Assembly (NCBI GenBank): GCA_965228415.1
Contig: OZ245814.1
Location: 7,936,001 to 8,000,000, forward strand
Reading direction: 5' to 3'
Source: Agaribacillus sp965228415
GTDB lineage: Bacteria; Bacteroidota; Bacteroidia; Cytophagales; Cyclobacteriaceae
DNA: 64,000 nt
The position numbers were made by a program, and so were the translations under genes. The notes under the pieces were generated by a model. That model made no database searches. It saw nothing but the letters and a program-made list of their open reading frames with translations, and was not told the origin of the DNA. Below are positions 56,823-64,000 of this stretch, one piece after another (position 1 is the stretch's first letter; each line of letters opens with the position of its first letter).

Positions 56823-57998
56823 ATGATGAATGATGAGTTTATAAAACAATTCGATTTTTTCCAGGACACGCAAATAATCTTTGGAGCTGGTAGAATTAAA
56901 GAAGCTGGTGATATTGTACGGACCTTTGGAGAGAACTGCTTGTTGGTGACTACCCCAAGCGTTGATGTTTTGCAGCCGTTATATGCCGGCATAAAACAAA
57001 TATTAAAAAAAGCCGGTGTCAAAGTGGCTCATTTTGATGGTGTTACGCCAAATCCTACTACTGAGGATATAGCAAAAGGGGCCGATATGGCAAGATCAAT
57101 TGGCGCAGATGTGGTTGTCGGGTTAGGTGGTGGATCAAGTATGGATGCTGCAAAAGCCATAGCGGTCGAAGCGACACATGATGGTTCCTGCTGGGATTAT
57201 CTTTTTTACAAAAAGCAGCCAACGGATAAAACACTTCCTATTATCGCAGTGAGCACGACTTCAGGTACAGGTTCTCAGGTCACCCAAGTTGCCGTGGTAA
57301 CCAACACAGAAAACCGCGACAAGTCGGCCTTGTACAACAATGTCTTATATCCCCGGGTTTCAATTATTGACCCTGAACTGATGGTGACTTTACCTGAATT
57401 TGTTACGGCTACAACCGGATTTGATGTGTTTTGTCATGCGTTTGAAAGCCTTTTACACCCTAAACGCGGACCCTATGTGGAGCTTTTGTCTAAGGAAGCT
57501 GTTCGAATTGTTGCCAAATCGCTCCCAAAAGTTCTAAAAAATCCTAAAGACGTGGTTTTAAGGTCAGCCATGGCTTGGGCTGATACTTTAGCCGGTTTAT
57601 GTATAGCCAATGCCGGTGTAACCTTACCTCATGGAATGGGTATGGCAATCGGAGGGATGTATCCTCATGTGGCTCATGGTCAGTCACTTGCGATTGTTTA
57701 TCCGGCTTGTGCCAGGTTTACCTGGAGGTATGCTAAAGATCAATATGCCTTTGTCTCAAGAACTTTTAATGAAAGCTTAAACGGCGCAAGTATTGAAGAG
57801 CTGGCAAGCATGGCAGATCAGCAGATAGAAGGATTTTTGAAAGAAATAAATCTCTGCCAGCGGTTAAGGGAAGTTAATGTGCCCGAAAATGAAATTGAAA
57901 CACTGGCTAAGCAAAGCATGGTACTTCCTGATTATGAGAATAATCCCAAGGTAGCTTCCTATGATGAAATGGTACAACTAGTGAAAGACTCCTACTGA
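56823..57998 (+). CDS. group III iron-containing alcohol dehydrogenase, lactaldehyde-reductase-like
   Basis: 391 residues. NAD(P)-binding GLGGGSSMDAAK and the metal ligands Asp201, His205 (GFDVFCHAFE), His270 (LPHGMGMAIGG) and His285 (VAHGQ) all present, with spacing matching lactaldehyde reductases. In the phosphorylative fucose/rhamnose route, aldolase cleavage gives L-lactaldehyde, which such enzymes reduce to 1,2-propanediol. That fits a fucose locus but is not proof, since the family is broad. No isomerase, kinase or aldolase of that route lies in the window. Confidence 0.88.
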   Translation: MMNDEFIKQFDFFQDTQIIFGAGRIKEAGDIVRTFGENCLLVTTPSVDVLQPLYAGIKQILKKAGVKVAHFDGVTPNPTTEDIAKGADMARSIGADVVVGLGGGSSMDAAKAIAVEATHDGSCWDYLFYKKQPTDKTLPIIAVSTTSGTGSQVTQVAVVTNTENRDKSALYNNVLYPRVSIIDPELMVTLPEFVTATTGFDVFCHAFESLLHPKRGPYVELLSKEAVRIVAKSLPKVLKNPKDVVLRSAMAWADTLAGLCIANAGVTLPHGMGMAIGGMYPHVAHGQSLAIVYPACARFTWRYAKDQYAFVSRTFNESLNGASIEELASMADQQIEGFLKEINLCQRLREVNVPENEIETLAKQSMVLPDYENNPKVASYDEMVQLVKDSY

Positions 57999-58054
57999 CC
58001 CTTTGGCAATAACCGGGTTGAAAAAGTAGCAGGACAGCACTATTTTATTTTTAA

Positions 58055-58071
58055 ATGTAAGAAAGTTACAT
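58055..58071. promoter_or_regulatory. palindromic operator candidate upstream of the ROK gene
   Basis: ATGTAA-GAAAG-TTACAT, a perfect 6-bp inverted repeat with a 5-bp centre. It lies just upstream of a TAnnTTTG element (TAATTTTG, 58089-58096) and overlaps the expected -33 position. Autoregulation by the downstream ROK protein is the natural reading. It shares TAAGAAAGT with the SusC2 upstream region. Confidence 0.5.
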
Positions 58072-58088
58072 CCTTTTAGAAAGAATGT

Positions 58089-58096
58089 TAATTTTG
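58089..58096 (+). promoter_or_regulatory. predicted -7 element of the ROK gene
   Basis: TAATTTTG matches the Bacteroidota -7 consensus TAnnTTTG exactly and sits 22 bp before the ROK start codon. The upstream -33 match is weak (TTAC for TTTG at 58066-58069, 19 bp away). Confidence 0.45.
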
Positions 58097-58118
58097 TTGA
58101 TCTAACCAGAACATCTTT

Positions 58119-59357
58119 ATGATTGAAATTGATAATCAAAGAAAAAATGCCTCGTACATCAATAAATTAAACAAGATTGAGGTATTGCGGTTAATTCGCG
58201 AATCCGGTGAGATATCAAGGGCAGATATTGTCAAAAAAACCAAACTTAGCGCGCCGACGGTTACCCGGATTGTGGATAGCCTGATTAACGATAAATTGGC
58301 TGTTATGGTCGGGGAAGGTGATTCCACCGGGGGAAGGCCACCAAAACTCATAAAATTCGATGGAAGTCACAATTACGTTATTGGAATAGATTTGGGATCA
58401 ACCAGTATTAGAGGTGTAATTTCTAACCTTGAAGGGGTATTTATTACGGAAATTGAAACACCAACGGATCTCAAGAGTGGATTCGAAAAGGTAAGCCTGC
58501 AGGTTGCTCAACTGATAAAAAAATTAATCGATCGCTCTAAGCTTGTTGATGATAAGATATTAGGTGTAGGGTTGGCCGTTGCCGGATTAATTAATAGTCA
58601 AAGTGGCATTGTGGAATATTCACCTGTTTTCAATTGGAGAAAAGTAGATTTGAGGAGTGAATTAAAAAAACATATTAATATTCCCGTTTTTTACGATAAT
58701 GTTTCTAGAGTAACGGCTTTGGGAGAACTCCTTTATGGTATCGGTAAAACATGTAAAAATTTTATATGTGTCAATGCGGGTTACGGAATAGGAGCAGGCA
58801 TAATCATCAATGGCACACCACTTTATGGTAGTAAGGGGTTCACCGGTGAATTCGGACATATCGTTTTAGATCGCACAAGTGACTATGTAGGTAAAGATGG
58901 CATTAGAGGCTGTTTGGAGGCGCTTTCGTCTGGTTATGGAATCGCTGAGATTGCCAAGGTAAGAATAACCGGGGGTGCCAAAAGCAGTATAATAAAGCAT
59001 GCCGATGGTATGCCTGAAAAAATTTCAGCCAAACATGTAATCGACGCCGCCAAGGAAGGCGATGCGCTGGCGACAGCCATATTCGATGAGTCAATGCAGT
59101 ATTTAGGTACTGGATTGGACGCGCTTATCAAACTCTTTAATCCGGAAGTAATTGTATTGAGTGGAGGATTAACCGGAAGTGGTGAAATATTTTTTAAAAA
59201 ACTTAGAGAATATACCTTCACGAACAAACTCCAGCTGGAAGGAGACGAGGTGCCGTTAGTCCCTTCATCGTTTAAAGATGACGCAACTTTAATAGGCGCC
59301 TTTTCCTTAATTATCTCCAAAGTGCTTCATTTTGACAGCGGTGAGTTGGAGGTTTGA
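58119..59357 (+). CDS. ROK-family transcriptional regulator
   Basis: 412 residues. An N-terminal winged helix-turn-helix (residues about 18-75: LRLIRESGEISRADIVKKTKLSAPTVTRIVDSLI) is followed by a ROK sugar-kinase-like domain from about residue 88 (VIGIDLGSTSIRGVISNLEG, GEFGH247IVLD, STGGRPP linker). The usual ROK zinc motif CxCGxxGCxE is degraded: only Cys265 (IRGCLEAL) remains, with an insertion ahead of it. His247 is kept. It likely represses the symporter/dehydrogenase and SusC/D genes until a sugar ligand binds. It is 120 bp after the iron dehydrogenase gene with its own promoter-like element, and upstream of the second SusC. Confidence 0.92.
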   Translation: MIEIDNQRKNASYINKLNKIEVLRLIRESGEISRADIVKKTKLSAPTVTRIVDSLINDKLAVMVGEGDSTGGRPPKLIKFDGSHNYVIGIDLGSTSIRGVISNLEGVFITEIETPTDLKSGFEKVSLQVAQLIKKLIDRSKLVDDKILGVGLAVAGLINSQSGIVEYSPVFNWRKVDLRSELKKHINIPVFYDNVSRVTALGELLYGIGKTCKNFICVNAGYGIGAGIIINGTPLYGSKGFTGEFGHIVLDRTSDYVGKDGIRGCLEALSSGYGIAEIAKVRITGGAKSSIIKHADGMPEKISAKHVIDAAKEGDALATAIFDESMQYLGTGLDALIKLFNPEVIVLSGGLTGSGEIFFKKLREYTFTNKLQLEGDEVPLVPSSFKDDATLIGAFSLIISKVLHFDSGELEV

Positions 59358-59650
59358 TTAGAAATTTACCCTCAATTTCAGAAAAAGCATACCTGCTGAA
59401 TAAAAAACAAATCAAATCCAATGACCAGCTTTATAGTGTAAATAGCATTGCCAAATTATGCCTTCCTGTGACTTTAAACATACAGACAGGATTACATGGC
59501 CTTTTGAGCCGGCTTGTTTATTGGTAATCCGACCAGGCTTTGGAGAATAATCCAGCCTGTGCAGGGCTAAAGCAGCGGCTAAATAGATTGTCTTTTTTTA
59601 CATCGGGCATAACGTTTGCCAAAAGATTTTCTTAATCTGAATTATATAAC

Positions 59651-59671
59651 TTACTTACAATAAGAAAGTAA
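59651..59671. promoter_or_regulatory. operator-like inverted repeat, distal site upstream of SusC2
   Basis: Arms TTACTT (59651-59656) and AAGTAA (59666-59671) with a 9-bp centre; the right side reads TAAGAAAGTAA. It is one of several sites with a T(A/T)AGAAAGT core around the ROK, symporter and SusC2 genes, and a candidate ROK binding site. Confidence 0.45.
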
Positions 59672-59859
59672 TTATTTGGCAAAATTTATTAATGATATTT
59701 ACAAATAGCGAAGATGTTTCTTTCTCAAAGGAAGATTCAAATTAATACGGAAATTAGTCGATTAAGGGCTATAATATAGGTTTCAAACGATAAAAAATAT
59801 GGTTTAAGAAAGATTTGGAAAATGAATTGCCAGTAACCCCTCAGATTGCGAAGAAATTG

Positions 59860-59890
59860 CTTGCTTTTTAATATAAAAATCTTACTTTTG
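59860..59890 (+). promoter_or_regulatory. predicted promoter of SusC2/SusD2
   Basis: CTTG at 59860-59863, a 19-bp spacer, and TACTTTTG at 59883-59890, which matches the Bacteroidota -7 consensus TAnnTTTG exactly and -33 TTTG in three of four bases. Transcription would begin near 59897 and leave a leader of about 40 nt before the start at 59939. Confidence 0.65.
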
Positions 59891-59905
59891 TAATATTAGA
59901 AAGTA
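59883..59905. promoter_or_regulatory. operator-like inverted repeat overlapping the SusC2 -7 element
   Basis: Arms TACTTT (59883-59888) and AAAGTA (59900-59905) with an 11-bp centre; the right side reads TTAGAAAGTA. It overlaps the predicted -7 box and start point, a position typical for repression. Confidence 0.5.
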
Positions 59906-59938
59906 TTTGAAATATCTTTACATATAAATTGGTAATTT

Positions 59939-62900
59939 ATGGGAACACTTTTTACGGAATTTTTACGATTTAAGTGGCTTGTATTTATGCTGCTGATTTT
60001 AGCACTCACATTCCATACTTATGGTCAGACCATTGTTACAGGAACAGTTACTAACGCCGAAAACGGTGAACAGCTCCCTGGCGTCAATGTTCTTATCAAA
60101 GGAACCACAAAAGGTACTGTAACCAATGTCAACGGAAAATATTCAATAGAAGCCGGTAATGCTAAGGCGTTGATCTTCAGTTTTATTGGTTATGAGTCAC
60201 AGGAAGTCGCAATAGCCGGCCGGTCTGTTATTGATGTCACTATGTTGCCGAGCCTCGAAAATTTAGCTGAGATCGTTGTTGTTGGCTATTCGGAGCAGGC
60301 GAGAAAAGATTTAACCGGCTCAGTGGCCTCGGTGGATGTGGAAAACATGTCTAAACGAACGACCGCCGATGTCACACAGGCGTTACAGGGAACTGTAACC
60401 GGTGTGCGAATTAATTACACTGACGCGTCACCAGGATCGGCATTCAATTTTAACATTCGTGGCATAAGTTCAACGAATGGCGCCTCAGCGTCGCCTCCGC
60501 TCGTTATTGTAGATGGCGTACAAATCTCCGGTCTTCAATTTGTGGACGGTGAAAATGTTGTAGGTGATTTCGACCGCGCCGGACTTCGTCAAACCACCGG
60601 TTTGGAAAACATTAACCCCGATGATATCGAGTCTATCCAGGTTTTGAAGGATGCGTCCTCGGCGGCCATTTATGGAACGAGGGCGGCCAATGGTGTGATA
60701 ATTATTAGCACCAAAAGAGGAAAAATGGGAGCTCCCCAAATTTCTTACAATGCCTCGGTTGGTATTCAATCACCGTTTAAAGGTCAGGAGGTGGCAAATA
60801 CGCAGGAATACATGCAGATTCTTCAAAGCATGTACGGTGATGACCTAAGCGGAGGAGAATTAATACCTCAATCTGCGCTGGATTATTTGTCCAACCCGGG
60901 TCAATTTAGTTCTTACAACTGGTACGACATTGTTTATGATGATGCATTCATACAGAATCATGATATCTCTGTTTCAGGTGGTGGAAACTATGGATCTTAT
61001 CGAATATCCGCCGGCTATAAAGATCAGGATGGCGTGGCCCTGGGTACTGGTTATGAGCGCGTAAATGTGAGATCCAATACCGATTTTATTGTTGGAGATA
61101 AGATCAATATCGGTCAATCTATCGCCTTGTCACGATCAAAAACGAGCCCTGAGCCCTTTGCATTTAGCCGGTCTGTTATGTACAAAGCCCTGGTCATGTA
61201 CCCACATTTTTCTCCTTACGGTACCAATCCGGATCCTGCGAATGATCCAAATAGCCCCCCAAGAAATAGTTCGTTTTATTGGGGTGGGGGGGATAACCCT
61301 GAAGCCCTGATCAGAAATCCGTTGGATTATCAACAATTCTGGAGCCGGAGCATAAGGCAGGATAATGCCCAGGTCAGCGTTTTTGGTGAATATGAAATTA
61401 TTCCTGCGTTGACTTATAAATTAAGAGGTACTTACAACCAAACACAGGCTACTTTAAAAACCCGTACTAGGAGCGTAAGCCAGCCTGAAGAATATTTTAA
61501 CCAGCAACGCAGAATAGACGAAAGCGAAACAACACAATCCAACTGGACGGTGGAAAATATTGTATCATACAATAAAGCTTTTAAGAGGCACAGCGTAAAC
61601 GCTCTTGTCGGATATGTTGCACAGGAATTTATTAACAAAAGTCTTGGTGGAGCCAAGGCAGATTTCTTGTCCGACAGAACCTCAACATTAGATGGACCCG
61701 GAGCAAATCCATTGTTCACCGAGTTGAGCGGAAACAGGGAGGAAAGCAGATTGAACTCCTTTATCTCTCAGATATTTTACTCATTTGACGATCGGTACAT
61801 GGTGACATTTAATTTCAGGAGAGATGGTTCCTCAAGTTTTGATCCTTCCGTGAGATGGGGCAACTTTCCGGGAATTTCAGGGGCCTGGAGAATTTCCAAT
61901 GAGCAGTTTTGGAGTTCCCTGGGATTGGAAGATGTTATCGATGAATTCAAGTTAAGAGCGGGTTATGGCGTTTTAGGCAGACAAGCAACAGATGCTTTTC
62001 CTCCGCAGGCTAATTTATCGTTCAGAGGATATTCATTCGGCGGATCAGTCGCCAATGGTTTGATCACACCCGGCCCCATCAATCAATTTGTAACCTGGGA
62101 AGAGTCCAAAACAACCAACATAGGACTGGATTTCGGAATTTTAAACGGACTTTTATCCGGTTCTGTTGAGTATTTTGACAGGGTAACCGACCAATTGATT
62201 ACCGGTGCTGTAATACCGGCATCTGCCGGTGGGGGAAGTATTCAGACCAATGAAGGTCGAATCGATAATGAAGGTGTCGAATTTGAATTGAACTTTCATC
62301 AATCTATCGGGCCTGTTGATCTCAATATTGGCCTGAATGCGACTTATGTAAAAACTACATTAACAAAATTGCCTGAAGAGTTAATTTTTGGAGAGGGTGC
62401 CCCCGAATGGGACGTACCACATATCATTCAAATATTCAGAGGAAGATCTCCGTCGGAATTCTGGCTGATCCAAACCGATGGTATTTTCAAAACGCAACAG
62501 GAAATAGATGCACATGGCGCCCAGCCCGATGCGCAGCCGGGGGACATCAGGTTCATCGATGCCAATGGCGATGGCCAGATCACCACAGAGGGTGATCGCG
62601 TATTTGCCGGTTTGGGTATTGCACCATGGAATGCGGGTTTGAATATTAATGCAACTTATAAAAACTTCGATTTAACGTTAAATTTCTACGGAAATTTTGG
62701 TTCTTACGTGTACAACGGGCCCAAGTATTTGCTGGAACAGCCTTTTGGATATGACAATTTCAGCCCGAAATTACTCGATGCGTTTGATCCGGTAATTAAT
62801 CCAAACTCGGATTTTCCCCGGAACAACCCTAATGATATTGATGAAAACTGGAATTCAAATTCTGCCACGGATCGTTATCTGGAGAAGGGGGATTTTGTCA

Positions 62901-63127
62901 AGGCCTCATTAATCCAGGTAGGTTATAATATTCCCAGGGCACTTACCAACAATGTTGGGATCGGCTCAGCAAGGGTCTACATCAGCGGGCAAAACCTGTT
63001 CACCCTTTCCGGGTATGATGGCATAGATCCGGAGCAGGGGCGTGATGGATGGTTCAGCGCCGGGATTGACCGGGGTACCGCACCGCAATTCAGAACTTTA
63101 CTATTCGGTTTGAGTGTCAATTTCTAA
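59939..63127 (+). CDS. SusC-like TonB-dependent outer-membrane receptor, full length
   Basis: 1062 residues with a signal peptide ending near HTYGQ (residue 30). Residues about 31-110 form the carboxypeptidase-regulatory-like beta-sandwich (GTVTNAENGEQLPGVNVLIKGTTKGTVTNVNGKYSI). A TonB-box-like EIVVVGY lies at 111-117. The plug follows with SPPLVIVDGVQI and IQVLKDASSAAIYGTRAANGVIIISTKRG, then the barrel to an aromatic end (FGLSVNF). It is a second glycan importer, distinct in sequence from the SusC at the start of the window. It has its own promoter with an overlapping operator-like repeat and is followed 13 bp later by its SusD partner. Confidence 0.96.
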   Translation: MGTLFTEFLRFKWLVFMLLILALTFHTYGQTIVTGTVTNAENGEQLPGVNVLIKGTTKGTVTNVNGKYSIEAGNAKALIFSFIGYESQEVAIAGRSVIDVTMLPSLENLAEIVVVGYSEQARKDLTGSVASVDVENMSKRTTADVTQALQGTVTGVRINYTDASPGSAFNFNIRGISSTNGASASPPLVIVDGVQISGLQFVDGENVVGDFDRAGLRQTTGLENINPDDIESIQVLKDASSAAIYGTRAANGVIIISTKRGKMGAPQISYNASVGIQSPFKGQEVANTQEYMQILQSMYGDDLSGGELIPQSALDYLSNPGQFSSYNWYDIVYDDAFIQNHDISVSGGGNYGSYRISAGYKDQDGVALGTGYERVNVRSNTDFIVGDKINIGQSIALSRSKTSPEPFAFSRSVMYKALVMYPHFSPYGTNPDPANDPNSPPRNSSFYWGGGDNPEALIRNPLDYQQFWSRSIRQDNAQVSVFGEYEIIPALTYKLRGTYNQTQATLKTRTRSVSQPEEYFNQQRRIDESETTQSNWTVENIVSYNKAFKRHSVNALVGYVAQEFINKSLGGAKADFLSDRTSTLDGPGANPLFTELSGNREESRLNSFISQIFYSFDDRYMVTFNFRRDGSSSFDPSVRWGNFPGISGAWRISNEQFWSSLGLEDVIDEFKLRAGYGVLGRQATDAFPPQANLSFRGYSFGGSVANGLITPGPINQFVTWEESKTTNIGLDFGILNGLLSGSVEYFDRVTDQLITGAVIPASAGGGSIQTNEGRIDNEGVEFELNFHQSIGPVDLNIGLNATYVKTTLTKLPEELIFGEGAPEWDVPHIIQIFRGRSPSEFWLIQTDGIFKTQQEIDAHGAQPDAQPGDIRFIDANGDGQITTEGDRVFAGLGIAPWNAGLNINATYKNFDLTLNFYGNFGSYVYNGPKYLLEQPFGYDNFSPKLLDAFDPVINPNSDFPRNNPNDIDENWNSNSATDRYLEKGDFVKASLIQVGYNIPRALTNNVGIGSARVYISGQNLFTLSGYDGIDPEQGRDGWFSAGIDRGTAPQFRTLLFGLSVNF

Positions 63128-63140
63128 ACTACTAAGCGTG

Positions 63141-64000
63141 ATGAAATCTATAAAAACAATATATAAAACATCAACTATACTGTTAGTAATTTTAATGGTA
63201 TCGGGATGTAGCGATAGCTTTTTAGATGTGCAGGATCCAAACAATATCACCAGTGCAACGTTCTGGTCTTCTTCCGAAGATGTACAACTCGCTATTAACA
63301 CTTTATATGCCGGAGAAGGGAATGGTTTTAATACCATATGGGACGGCGCTTCCGAGCCGTCCAACCTTAGAGGAGACGATGTGGTACTGACGACAGCCGA
63401 TTTCGCCAATTTTAACCAATATGCCACTTTCGTCAATACACCGGTCAATGGCGTTTCCGATGGCATTTGGGACGGATCATTTAATGTCATTTTTGGTGCT
63501 AACACTATTTTAAAGCAAATAGAGACCGACAATAGTGTTCCTTTTGATGATGAGGGACTGAGAGCCAGGTATATTGCTGAAACAAAATTTTTCCGCGGCG
63601 CAGCGTATTTTAGATTGGCGCATACCTATGGCCAGGTACCAATAGTGTTGGAACCGGCAGAAACGCGGGATCAATTTGATAATCCTAAAGCTGCCACCGT
63701 TGAGGAGGTGTGGGATCAGGCTATTACCGATCTTCAAGCCGCAAAAGATGGTCTGCCTGAAGAGCAAGAGGATGTAGGAAGAGTTAATAAAGCAGTCGCA
63801 ACGGCTTTTTTGGGCCAGCTGTATCTTTACCGGGCAGGTTATTTGAACGACAATAGCTTCTATTCCCGGGCGGCAGATGAATTCAAAGAAATCATTGACA
63901 TGGGTAAATTTACTTTGGTTGAAAATTGGGTTGATAACCTGTTGGCAGCCACTGAAAACAATGCTGAGTCGATCTACGAAGCCCAGTACGATATTTTTGC
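63141..64000 (+). CDS. SusD-like surface lipoprotein, 5' part
   Basis: The reading frame opens at the ATG at 63141 and continues past the window end (286 residues visible). Lipoprotein signal with lipobox VSGC (Cys23), followed by the SusD-type start SDSFLDVQDPNNITSATFW. The segment RARYIAETKFFRGAAYFRLAHTYGQVPIVLE corresponds to the conserved helical core also seen in the first SusD. It would pair with the SusC encoded just upstream and bind glycan at the cell surface. Confidence 0.93.
   Translation, partial: MKSIKTIYKTSTILLVILMVSGCSDSFLDVQDPNNITSATFWSSSEDVQLAINTLYAGEGNGFNTIWDGASEPSNLRGDDVVLTTADFANFNQYATFVNTPVNGVSDGIWDGSFNVIFGANTILKQIETDNSVPFDDEGLRARYIAETKFFRGAAYFRLAHTYGQVPIVLEPAETRDQFDNPKAATVEEVWDQAITDLQAAKDGLPEEQEDVGRVNKAVATAFLGQLYLYRAGYLNDNSFYSRAADEFKEIIDMGKFTLVENWVDNLLAATENNAESIYEAQYDIF

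Larger units (their letters stand above)
59358..59938. other. regulatory intergenic region upstream of SusC2
   Basis: 581 bp without a supported gene, increasingly AT-rich toward the SusC start. It has two inverted-repeat sites with GAAAGTA half-sites (59651-59671 and 59883-59905) and a good Bacteroidota-type promoter at 59860-59890. A small inverted repeat CAGGCT...AGCCTG lies near 59532-59556. Confidence 0.6.

Overview
The window looks like part of a chromosome from a Bacteroidota bacterium, most likely a marine member of the Cytophagales. The grounds are paired SusC/SusD genes, many lipoprotein signals, Bacteroidota-type promoter elements (TAnnTTTG) and a dense set of sulfatases and fucosidases. 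The taxonomic placement below phylum is inference. No rRNA, tRNA, CRISPR array, integrase or insertion sequence was seen.

Layout. (1) 1-3961: the 3' part of a SusC outer-membrane receptor and its SusD partner, closed by a hairpin terminator. (2) 4303-44334: about 40 kb of co-directional, tightly packed genes for exported enzymes. These are ten S1-type sulfatases (all with a Cys-type formylglycine motif), a GH29 fucosidase, two tandem GH95 fucosidases, a GH141-like beta-helix enzyme with a C-terminal PDZ domain, a SASA acetylesterase, an SGNH protein, a large alpha/beta hydrolase, an unrecognised TIM-barrel-like lipoprotein, a ThuA-like protein and two DUF1080 proteins. Embedded in it are a beta-propeller/HEAT/cytochrome c lipoprotein and a beta-propeller/cupredoxin protein. 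(3) 44.8-48.4 kb: a small Cys-rich lipoprotein, an Fn3/Kelch lipoprotein and a PIG-L deacetylase. (4) 48.5-53.9 kb, minus strand: a DUF1501 Tat protein, a DUF1549/LamG/DUF1553 cytochrome lipoprotein (both typical of Planctomycetes-style genes) and an exported mutarotase. (5) 54.1-59.4 kb: a sodium/solute symporter, a zinc MDR dehydrogenase, a group III iron alcohol dehydrogenase and a ROK regulator. (6) 59.9 kb to the end: a second, complete SusC and the start of its SusD.

The simplest reading is a polysaccharide utilisation locus for a highly sulfated, acetylated, fucose-rich glycan such as fucoidan. SusC/D import oligosaccharides, and the sulfatases and esterases strip substituents. GH29, GH95 and GH141 release fucose, the mutarotase interconverts anomers, the symporter takes up the sugar and the dehydrogenases process it or its aldehyde product, under ROK control. 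No recognisable endo-fucanase is visible, so the unassigned lipoprotein at 4303-6717 is the best candidate for a missing backbone-cleaving role.

The most unusual part is the electron-transfer set at 17.1-23.2 kb (heme c protein, DUF1080-PA14-like protein, cupredoxin protein) next to a ThuA-like gene, with a second DUF1080 gene at 43.6 kb. DUF1080 and ThuA families are tied to 3-keto-sugar chemistry, so these genes may form a periplasmic oxidative route of glycan cleavage working beside the hydrolases. This is inference from domain content and context.
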